Positions 14,001-26,000 of a stretch of 64,000 bases of DNA are shown here, piece by piece (position 1 is the stretch's first letter; each line of letters starts with the position of its first letter). A program made the position numbers and the translations under genes. The notes below the pieces were generated by a model, which saw only the letters and a program-made list of their open reading frames with translations, ran no database searches and was not told the origin of the DNA. Source of the DNA: Girardinichthys multiradiatus (Eukaryota > Chordata > Actinopteri > Cyprinodontiformes > Goodeidae); assembly GCF_021462225.1 (NCBI RefSeq), contig NC_061808.1, forward strand, positions 20,869,119 through 20,933,118. Direction: 5' to 3'.

Positions 14001-17000
14001 CTGGACTAAACTGAGTTTGCAGGTTGTTATGATCTATGTTTATTCCGAAGGCACTCAGCAGGCTTTATGAATTGTCTTCAACAGCAGTCTGATTCGTTTA
14101 AAACCAGACAAAAGAGGGTTTACAAGAGTGTGTCAAAGCAATTTTTGCTTTACGACCCAGACCATTGTTATGTTAAAGTCTAAGAGAAGGTTGAAGTCTG
14201 GCAAACAGAAGCTTGTTGTTATACTGAAAGAACCAGAATTGACCAAAAATCTGGACTGAGTTTAACTTTAACCAACTATAATTGGTGGCAGCTCCTAAAT
14301 AGGGCAAATGAGTGAAATGCAAAGTATTTATTTCCCTTTAGGGATCAATAATAGTCAAATTTCCATTTTGCAATCCCGATTCTCCCTATATACATCTTTC
14401 CCCTTTAAATTCCCCCAACTGAACTATTTATACCATTTCCTTCTTCCATCCATCCGTTAAATCAATGGGGATACTGCAGATGCTTCTAGTCGAGATTATA
14501 TCATGAATATCCTTCACAGATTTGTCATGATCTTGAGGTTTGGTGGAAACACGCACACATAAAGCAGCTGTGAAAGGAGTTTAGGAAGGTGCATGTTGTA
14601 ATTTATGGTTAAGTGGAGTCAATAAAGCATTTCCCTATATCAGAATGTGACATGTGGGAATTTATCACAGGTGCACACACGTTTGCCTCCAAGCACGAAC
14701 AACCCTCAAACTCTGCTGAAGAGGCATCCTATAAAAACAAGGAAAGGTGCAGTGCTAGTCAGATAAACTAGCTATGAAGTGTGGGAGCAATAAATTGTGA
14801 AAATAGTTTCTGACACAACCTCTCATAAATTTAAACACACTCTTTCCCTACATGTTTCATTTACTCTGGGATATTTTAAAAATGCTTTGTTTAATGTAGG
14901 CAAGGTCTGTAAGAATGAGTTAAGTTCACATTTTCCTGAATTTAAACACATATGGGATATCTCTATGCTTAATTTCATTTTGAGTCAACAAATGTTCTGG
15001 CTGGTAGTTTTTGTTAAAAATTGAGGACATGTCAGAAATGCTGTAAACCTACAAAATAAAGATGCACTGATTATCTTTGAGGTCTGAACTGCCGATTTCA
15101 ATTCTCATCAGTTGTTCTTCTTTTAAGGACTATACCATATTTGATAGAAAATGTGCAACAGCTTCTTTGATATAGCTGGTGGTTTTAAATCATCGCCATT
15201 GAGGCATCAAAGCTTTTATTCCTAACCTTTATGTAATTTTTAGTCAACTCAAAGTACAATCTTCTGGCTGATACATTTATAGAGGAAAAAGGTTGACATT
15301 TCTTGGTTTTGATGCATGTAATAAACAACAGTTAAAAAAAAAAAAAATCTTCTAATCACCAATCATGAATGGTCAATCAGGCATTTCCAATCTCTGGCTG
15401 ATTAATTACTGTATCTCGACTACACTCAAATCACACAGCAAAATGAGAAAAATAGGAGAAAAAGAAGAAAGAAAGGGCTAGTGTGATGGTGTATGTGTGC
15501 ATGTACCTGTTTTCTGTAAAGAGGAACTCGAGGTGAGTCATGTAGACCTCCCACAGAGGAACAGTATAACGCTTTGCCAGGGACAAAGCAATCCTGTAAA
15601 CATTGTCATCAAGTGTCCTAAGCACAAACATGTGCAAGACAAGAAAAGACAGGGAAATGATCTGATTTTATCCTGTTAAAGCAGGGAGGTTAATTACTTC
15701 TACACAATAACATATGTGCTGCAGTACTGTTTCAAATTAAATATAGCATACAACTTTGGATATAGTACAACTCATAGCAGAATACAACTGGTAAAATACC
15801 TTTCTAGCCACAGGGTACCAGCTTAACAATTCACGATCACGAAGGTAAAAATCCCTCAAATGTCCCTGAAATAAACACTTACTCTGTGAGGCCGAGGATA
15901 GTGTTTTTCTTGTAATTGGAGTCAGAGCTGAAGCGCTGCACGTCCACTCCACGACCCAGGCCCTGCAACACCTGAGCCTGAGTGAAGTCCGTCAAACGCT
16001 CATTGTACACATACAGCTGGCTGATTAACTTCTGCAGCTCCTCCGGCCAGGCCGAATATGAGGAGACATGCTGTGTGACCAATCGAATCAGCTCCTTTGG
16101 ATCAGCCTGTGGAAAGAAGTAAAGAATTTAATGTTTCTGGATGAAATATGACAGATTTTTTTCTGCGTGGACACTGAGAAACTGGTTACAGAAGGGCTTG
16201 AAATGCCAATTCGTATTTTTCAAAACTCCATACCTTAAAACATTTAGCAAAATAAAAAAGAATGTATATTATGCTTGTGCAGCTTTTTGAAGGTCAACTG
16301 AAGTTTTTATTTGAACCTTGGCAACTTTTTACTCATTCTCTTTCCCGGCCTTCTTTCTGACCTAGAAAGTATTTTGAGCAGTGTGTTTACAAAATGATGA
16401 AAGTGGACAAAAGGAGCAGAAAAGACTGTTTCAGGGCTTTTCAAATGGCTTAATTCTTAAGTTGAACATCCACTGTATGCAGACTGTTCAGCTAATAGTC
16501 CCTTCATGACTGCCATACTGATAATAAAATATTTTGTTAGTATTTATTTTCATATTTTCTGACACGTAAGACAGTTCAGAAAGATCTAACAACCTTTCTG
16601 TTCAATAACCTTTTGAGAAATAAAAGATTCATTGCTCAGGATAAAGCGGCCAAACAAAAAAGAAACACTTCATTAATTGGATAAACTTCCTGTTGTCTCC
16701 CTAAGCAAAATTTTTGAACCAGTGGTGTGTGGTTGTTCAGTACGATGGGTGTACAGACTGCTGATTTGGCAGATTTTTGAAAAAAACAAAACAAAATCAA
16801 CATACTATTATTATTTTGGGGCATTTCCATAGCTGTCTCATTTTCCTCCTCGTCCTCTCCCTCTTTTCATTGTGTGCATCTTACAATAAAAGCATTAACA
16901 CCCATAACCTGCCGTCATACATTGTTGGACTGATATTTCTGTTGGATGTTTCTGAGTTGGCACCAAATCATAAAGTCTGGCATTTTTCTTTGTGCGGTGT

Positions 17001-20000
17001 GAAATGAGTTGCTGTAAAGATCTTATAATATTAAACATGCACAGTTTGACGAGTCTTGCACGGTGTTTGAAATCTTACAGTGCGTGTTTGGCTTAAGAGG
17101 ATATAAAACTCATTCAAAAAGGATCAAACATCAAAATTGATCATTCAACAAAGGCACAATTAAATCCCCTTTAAATACATTCAAGCTAATCTGATACAAT
17201 GTTTTGCATATAGTGTTTCAAAATGTATTACTTAAGAGTTTCACCATGGAGGCCTGTTCCCTGATGCTTGCTTGCTTTTAAATCTAATTCAAGTATTAAG
17301 GCAGGAGGTACAGCACAACATTAAAGGCAGGCATGACCAAATCAAGATTGACATTAGGAGTTGACTTTAGCAACACCACACGAGGAGCTTGAAACACCCC
17401 ATACTGTGATGTTTTCCAGAGGTCTCAGCAAAACACTAATGAGGTTATTAAAACAAATGGTAGCAATTTCCAGAAACTGACAGAAATGTGTAGGAATAAA
17501 TTGAATTTTTTGCAATTTTGCTTGTGAAGACAGTTATTCCTGCACAAGTTCAATCAGGTAATTTAGCGAAGGTTTTTCCTACATGTCAAGAAATTATGGC
17601 AAGATGTACTATCATTGCTATGGTAATGCAGGCCTGGGGATATTTGATATTAGAGACAGGTTTAAATTGACAGTGTAATACAGCAGGAGGGCTAGGTGAA
17701 TGTTCTCTCTTTCTTTACCTCCATTCTAATTAAATGAGCTCCCAAATTTTAGTCGTTGGCATCTTATACCGTGCTGCCCGGCAGGAGGAGATGGTTTATT
17801 TGTTGATCTTATTTGCATAAGGTAATTATAGCTGCTGGAAATGTGCAGTTGTGTGTCTGTGTATCTTCTTGCTCGCATATTTAGTGTATGTGTGCCTGAA
17901 TATAAGCTTAGTGGCAGACTTGGTGGCAGATTCGCAGTTCAAAAGGAGGACTGGAAAGGTTGTGAGAAGCACAGATACAAAGAGAAGGATCATAGATAAG
18001 AAGTCAGCAGATGAAAGGGGGAGTAACAGTCATTTAGGAAGGGTAAGGGTATGGGCAACATGAGAACAGGAGGGTAAAGGTAAGGCTTTTATTCTGGTGT
18101 AAACATACTGGATACATCTATTTGAACACTACTGCCTGTTTGTACTTTAGTCTAAAAAGAACAAGAGTAATGGAATAATGTTCCACTGTTATGTTCAAAT
18201 GAAAGTCTTTTGCACTTAACTGAAAGAAAGAATTTGTACAATTATTAGGGTGGAAATTAGCACCTGATAATGTATGTAAAAGGAAGGTAAACTTGGTCAA
18301 CCCTCACGACATAGTAACAGGTTTATAATTTGGACGGGAGAACAGCTAGGGGCAGTATTACCCATGAGCAGTGGCTAGACTTGCAGCATCATCAGTAGAA
18401 GAAGAGGCCAGTATAGAGCTGACAAGAGACTTGATGTGATTTTGTCAATTTATAAAACTTTAAAAACTTTAAATTAGACTGTGCCAACATTTGAATCTAC
18501 AGCACTATGCAAAAGTTTTAGGCAGGTGTGAAAAAATGCTGTAAACAAAGAATTCTTTCAAAAACTGAATTGTTAATCAATTATTTTTATTAATAAACAA
18601 AATGCAGTGAATGATCAAAAGAGAAATCTAAATCAAATCAATATTTGGTGTAACCACCCTTTGCCTTCAAAACAACATCAATTTTAGGTACACTTGTACA
18701 CACTTTTTGAAGGAACACGGCTGGTAGGTTGTTGCAAACATCTTGGGGAACCAACCACAGATCTTCTGTGGATGTAGACTTTCTCACATCCTTCTGTCTG
18801 TTCATGTCATCCCAGACACACTCAATGATGTTGAGATCAGGGCTCTGTGGGAGCCGCACCATCACTTCCAGTAAGTCTTGTTCTTCTTTACGCTGAAGAT
18901 AGTTCTATGGGTTCTATCACTTAGCATTTTGTAAATTTATAAAAATAGACAATCATTTATATTTCTGAAAGCATTCTATGTTTACAGCATTTTTTCACAC
19001 TTGCCAAAAACCTTTGCACAATACTGTACTTGAAGTTGTTTTGATATCTAGACAATCCAGGGTACGAGCTGTACTTGAATGCACCTTAGCAGTGCACCTT
19101 CCTTCTACTGCTCGGCTGCAGTGCTTGCTTTTACATACCATGACTTCCTGTAGGAATGCTATTCCCATATCATTGCGATTGCGGTTTCGCTGGGTGTGCT
19201 CCAGTGTGTGATGGGGCACCTGTCCAGTTTCACATTTTTACTCTTTGTCCTTGTCACCTTCTGTGGAGGTGCCTCTTGATCCATTCCTCTTTCTACATTT
19301 ACAAATTATTGTTGGTTGCTGGTTGTCAGTTTAAATTGGGTGGACACATCCCTGAGAGTAGTGGTCCTCCTTTTCGGCATGCTCAGGAAGGGGCATCTTC
19401 TTCTCTCAGTCTATCCTTGGTGCTCTGATTCAGGAATACGTTGGATGGAGAAGCCATGAATAAGTCTCTCAGGACTGTGAACTCTTGGCTTCAAGTGTCC
19501 TCTTAGGAGTTCTGAACTTGGATGTTTTATTAGTTTATTTTCAGGGCTATAACCACAGCCTTTAGGCAAAATATACCCTGGACCAAGATTTAGACTCTGT
19601 GGGTCTGAATGCCATCACAAATTCCAGTCTATTGATTCTCTGGATCAAAAAAAGAAGTCTCTTGGCATCTGGGGTGTCTGTCTTAAGAGGCCCTGGCATC
19701 ACTGCCTCTTATCCTGATTAGGAGGGGAAGCTGACGTTCTTGAGCTAGTGAAGTCTCAGGATCAGAATCTAATGTCAGGGTGAAAAAGCTCAGTCCTTGA
19801 TGCATCACTATCACTTTTGTGCTCAGATTTATCTTTATGTACTTAAAGTTATAATGCTAGTTCCCATGTATTAGAAGTAAAAATTTTCTGTTATAGATTA
19901 CATTGTATTCAACGTTGTGGCTGTAGTACATAAACGCAACGTTTCAACAGCTGTCACCATCAAATACTTGCAAGGAAATCATTTTTAGAATGGTTATAAG

Positions 20001-23000
20001 TTATTTTTAAAGTCCTTCAAAAAGTAATGTTTCATGTACATCTTTAACTTGCTATTAGGACTTGTTAGGGGTATTTCTTTGTTATAACTGAGAAACACTG
20101 TGGTAAGGTGCAAATGGCCTTATACAAAATGGTACATTTTGAACTTCCCCTAAAATTAGGGAGAATGACATGAAAGAGAAGAACACAAGTAAGAAGAAAG
20201 TCTGTAAAACAGTGATGGACAGGCTGATGTTTGAAGTATAAGACTGAAAAAAAGACTGTCATGATGAAATACTACAATGCCTTACTCTCTCTCCTCTCTG
20301 CAGTTTATCTATTGCACTGTTTGTAATCTGTATTATACCCCCAGCTCCCCTGATCACTATTTTCTGCTGCATTTCTGAAAATTCCTTATCCCCTCTCCCG
20401 TAATACCACAGAATCCCTAAAATCCCCTTTTCTTTATACTACATCCCTTTTCCCCATTTACATTACCTTCAAAGAAAGACAATAACAGCATCTTTTTCGT
20501 GTTTTCTTTTCTCCCTTTTCCCTCAGTTTCTTTAAATAGAAAGAATTAAAAAATATCTAGAAAACTCAGATGTAAACCTTATGGAGGAGAATGTGAATAC
20601 TGCTTGTAGGAATTCCATTTGCATAAGATAGCATGTGATGTCGCATTGCTGTGATGCCATCAGTCTCCAACTCCCCTTTAGCTACTCCACTGATGCCACA
20701 GGCTCTTTTCTCTGTTTTCTCATCCTTGCGAAGGTGCTTAAGAATTAATAAATGTAACAATAAAAACTTGCTCCTGCCACATTCATCTTCGCAGCTTCCT
20801 TGATTTGGCATACAAAATGCTGGGAAGTGTTTGTCCCCTATAGATTTCTTCTGTTAGTTGTTTTCTTTAAAAGCCACATTTAAATGTTTCAGCTCCAAAA
20901 CATTTTAAGATAAAAAGGTGAAATATAAAAACAAAACAAAAAACTGTTTTCAAATGATTTAATTCAAGAAAAAGTTATCCAAACCAACATGACCCCATGT
21001 GACACAATAATTTATTTCAGAAAAATAAAATACTGACATTCTAACATGATGGTGGTGGTAATCTGATGCTCTCGGACTGCACTGGTACCTCAGGACCTGC
21101 ATTAGATCCCAAAATTGATTGAACTATGGATTATGCTTTCTTCATCCTTAAGAAGAATGATAGCAGAGTAACTATCCAAAACACACTAAAGGGTGCACCT
21201 CTGAATAGCTCAACAAAAAATATTTTTGGAGTAGTCTAGTATGATGGCGTGACTTTAAACAGGCTATTAATGTTTAAAAACTCTCTAATTTGCCCAAGAA
21301 GGGTGGGCCAAGATTCCCCCACAGTGATGTAAAGGAGTCTTTGGTAGCTGTGACAATGACTCAGTGGTTGTTATTGCTGCTAAGGGTTGAACAACAAGTT
21401 ACTTGGTTTAGGGAGATGTTACTTTTTTTTTTTTTTACCATAGGGCCAGGTTGGTTTGGATGCCTTTTTTACCTCGCAAAATGTCATCATCCTTTGAAAA
21501 CTGCATGTTGAATTTGCTCCTGTCGTCTAATTTTACAAAGTATTTGATAAAGAGACATTTAAGTGTGACAGAAAAGCAAAAATAGAAGATCTTTTTTGGA
21601 GACAAACACTTTCTTCCAGCACTGTGTGTAACAATTTGTAGTTACTCTTTGGGTTTCAATGGTCAAGAATGTTCAGATCCGGCAAGAGTGGCTGATGATG
21701 CGAACACTTCTCAGAGTAAGGTCTAAGGAAAAATAATAAAGCACAGATAATCCAATGAGAAAAATTGCAACACAAATGACTGACAGGACATTAAAACACA
21801 CTTCTGAGCAGAGCAGGAATCTGACAAACAAAAGCTGAAAATATGGAACTTAAAATATGCTGAATGTCGTAAATAGGGGCTGCAAGATAGGGATTAGCAC
21901 TGTTGCCTCAGAGCTAGAAGGTCAAATCTTATCTAGGTCCTTTTTGTTTGGAGTTTGTGTCCTCTGGATGCTTATGAGCATTTTCTCCTGGTTCCCTGGT
22001 TTCCTCCTGCATTCCAAATACATGCATGTTTGGTTATCTGGCATGTGCACTGTTTGTTTTGTCTGTCTTAAATCCCAGTGTTTATAAAATTGATGGCAGG
22101 CTATAATTTTGTATGATGGTTTATTTTTGAATGTAATTCATGGATATTATGCCATTAAATACACCCACTATTTTCTTCCCTAACTACTAACTTCACAGTG
22201 GTGTTAAAGAACTGATCCAAAGGTTCGACATTTGGAATACAATGACTTTCAGAGGTCCTTCAATGCTGTGACCAGCCTTCTCAGTCACATTAGTTCCTAT
22301 TTTTGTAAGAAAACACATAACGTTCATGTTATTTTGGGCTTTGAGCTGACCCAATTACCTTTCAACAATGTTATTGTTTATAAAAGAGGCAGAACTTTGT
22401 AAAAATGCAAATAACTGAAGCAGAAACTTGAACCAAGAGATAAAGAGATCAAACAGCATCATCAGCCATAGAGTCTTATCACAGGTGATGCAAAAACCAA
22501 GGTGTAGGAAAGTATGATAACAGTCTCAGGGTCTAAAGAGTTTATAGAGATATCATAAAAAGAGTTCTGGGTGTAACAATGCCACCTCAATGTGCAAAAT
22601 GTCTGAATAAAAACCTAATGAAAAAATAAACTAAAAACGACATTCTCAGTAGCAGACAGTGTAAATACAGGTTATTTGGCTTAACTTTATATGAAACCGA
22701 TATTATATTAGAAAGATAATATAAAGGTTAAAATGAAAGAAACGGCCATCACTACATTGCAGTAATGATCTTAATGAGTTGTATTTATGTCATGTCTGAC
22801 ACTTAGCTTCATGGTCACTGGCCTCATTAGCACTAATACTATAATAGAGTGTCCAGTATGTGCACACAATTAGTGGAAAGGCATGGGGGGAAAGAAATCA
22901 GGCGTTGGTTGTAAAGGAATAATCACTTCATAAACAGGCTCGGCTGCACTGTGGGTCATAAAACACCATGAAGGGGAGTGATCACGAGTAAGACATGAGT

Positions 23001-26000
23001 AGGAATAGCAGAAGCGATTCAACCCTGTGAATTTTATTAAAGAATTAAGACTACTTAGTCTCAAACATTCCCAGTCAACTGCAACAGTGCATTCAGGGTG
23101 CATATTTGTCTAATAGAGGACTCTGCAGTTATTCTGCTTTACAGGGCACCCATGAGTACAATATTGAGTTTAATGATTATGGTTTGAAAGTACAATTACT
23201 ACGTGGTGAAATTCAGTGTCAAAAACTTAACATTTAGTTGTACATACATACAGTGCCTTGCAAAAGTACTCGGCCCTCTTGAACTTTTCAACCTTTTGCC
23301 ACATTTCAGGCTTCAAACATAAAGATATAAAATTCAAATTTTTTGTGAAGAATCAACAAGTGGGACACAATCGTGAAGTGGAATGAAATTTAACAAATAA
23401 CAAATAAAAAACTGAAAAGTGGGGCGTGCAATATTATTCGGCCGCTTTACTTTCAGTGCAGCAAACTCACTCCAGAAGTTCAGTGAGGATCTCTGAATGA
23501 TCCAATGTTGTCCCAAATGACTGATGATGATAAATAGAATCCACCTGTGTGTAATCAAGTCTCCATATAAATGCACCTGCTCTGCGATAGTCTCAGGGTT
23601 CTGTTCAAAGCGCAGAGAGCATCATGAAGACCAAGGAACACACCAGGCAGGTCTGAGATACTGCTGTGGAGAAGTTTAAAGCCGGATTTGGATACAAAAC
23701 GATTTCCCAATCTTTAAACATCCCAAGGAGCACTGTGCAAGCAATCATATTGAAATGGAAGGAGTATCAGACCACTGCAAATCTACCAAGAACCGGCCGT
23801 CCCTCTAAACTCTCATCTCGAACAAGGAGAAGACTGATCAGAGATGCAGCCAAGAGGCCCATGATCACTCTGGATGAACTGCAGAGATCTACAGCTGAGG
23901 TGGGAGAGTCTGTCCATTGGACAACAATCAGTCGTACACTGCACAAATCTGGCAAGAAGAAAGCCATTTCTCAAAGATATCCATAAAAAGTCTCGTTTAA
24001 AGTTTGCCACAAGCCACCTGGGAGACACGCCAAACATGTGGAAGAAGGTGCTCTGGTCAGATGAAACCAAAATCAAACTTTGGCCACAATGCAAAACGAT
24101 ATGTTTGGCGTAAAAGCAACACAGCTCATCACCCTGAACACACCATCCCCACCGTCAAACATGGTGGTGGCAGCATCATGGTTTGGGCCTGCTTTTCGTC
24201 AGCAGGGACAGGGAAGATGGTCAAAATTGATGGGAAGATGGATGGGGCCAAATACAGGACCATTCTGGAAGAAAACCTGTTGGAGTCTGCAAGAGACCTG
24301 AGACTGGGACAGAGATTTATCTTCCAACAAGACAATGATCCAAAACATAAAGCCAAATCTACAATGAAATGGTTCACAAATAAACGTATCCAGGTGTTGG
24401 AATGGCCAAGTCAAAGTCCAGACCTGAATCCAATCGAGAATCTGTGGAAAGAGCTGAAGACTGCTGTTTACGAACGCTCTCCATTCAACCTCACTGAGCT
24501 CCAGCTGTTTTGCAAGGAAGAATGGGCAAGAATTTCAGTCTCTTGTTGTGCAAAACTGATAGAGACATACCCCAAGTGACTTGCAGCTGTAATTGCAGCA
24601 AAGGGTGGCGCTACAAAGTATTAACGCAAGGGGACCGAATAATTTTGCACGCCCCACTTTTCAGTTTTTTATTTGTTAAAAAAGTTTGACACATCCATTA
24701 AATTTAATTCCACTTCACGATTGTGTCCCACTTGTTGCTGATTCTTCACAAAAAATTTGAATTTTATATCTTTATGTTTGAAGCCTGAAATGTGGCAAGA
24801 GGTTGAAAAGTTCAAGGGGGCCGAATACTTTCGCAAGGCACTGTAGTTGTGCTTTTACAAACTTAACAGCATCAACAACCCCAATTCCAAAAAAGTTGGG
24901 ACGTTGAGTAAACGTAAATAAAAACCGAATACAATGATTTGCAAATCCTGTTCAACCCATGTGCAATTCAATACACTAGAAATACAAGATATAATATTGT
25001 TTTTTTGTTGATAAATTCACTTATTTTGAATTTGATGATAGTAACACATTCTAAAAAAGCTGGGACAGGAGCATGTTTACAATTGCATTACATCACCTTT
25101 CCTTTTAACAACATTCAATAAGAGTTTGGGAACTGAGCCACTAATTGTTGAAGCTATGTAGGAGGAATTATTTCCCCTTCTTGCTCTAACCAGTCCAGGG
25201 TCTCGGTTGTTGTAAAATACAGGTCTGAACTGCTGGCAGGCTAGTATAGACACTCTTTTACTACGAAGTCACGCTGTTCTAACACGTGGCTTGGCATTGT
25301 CTTGCTGAAAGACGTCTCTGAAAAACACATTGCTTGAATAACATCATCTGTTGCTCCAAAACCTGTATGCACCTTTCAGCTTTAATGGTGCCTTCACAGA
25401 TGTGCAAGTTACGCATGCCATTTTCACCAACACACCCCCATACCTTCACTGATGCTGCCTTTGAACTTTGCGCTGATAACAACCCAGATAGTCATTTTCC
25501 TGTTTGGTCTGGAGGACATTTCAAAAACATTTTAAAATGTGGACTCGTCAGACCACAGCACACTTATCCACTTTGAATCCATCTCAGATGAGCTCAGGGC
25601 CACAGAAGCTGACGTTTCTTGGTGTGGTTGATATTTGACTTTTGCTTTGCATGGTAGTGCCACCTTGCACTTGTAGATGAAGAAAACTGTGTTAACTGAC
25701 AATAGTTTTCTAACGTGTTCCTGGTGATATCCGTTATAGGTTGGTTTTTAATGCAGTGCCTGCCTAGGGAGCAAAGGTCACAGGCATTCAATGTTGGCTT
25801 TCAGCCTTGCAGCGTACGTGCAGAGATACAGTATCTCCAGATTATCTGAATCTTTTGATAATATATTGAACTGTAAGTCATGAAATCCCTAAACTCCTAG
25901 CAATTGTACGTTTTTTTGAGCATTTCTCAACTTTCCCAGTCTTTTGTTGCCCCTGCCCCACGTTTGGAAAGGGTTGCAAGCATCAAATTCAAAATGAGTG

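Larger units (their letters stand above)
7297..15506 (-). other. Intron between NBAS exons 12 and 13
   Basis: This 8.2-kb intron holds Tc1 fossils at about 7440-8370, 10194-11170 and 12740-13000, and a LINE/SINE tail at about 10111-10190. Motif-rich single-copy-looking stretches lie at about 9230-9480 and 9800-10010. I see nothing recognisable in 8371-9229, 11171-12739 and 13001-15506, apart from short A/T runs and a possible LINE-tail scrap near 14320-14370. Confidence 0.7.
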
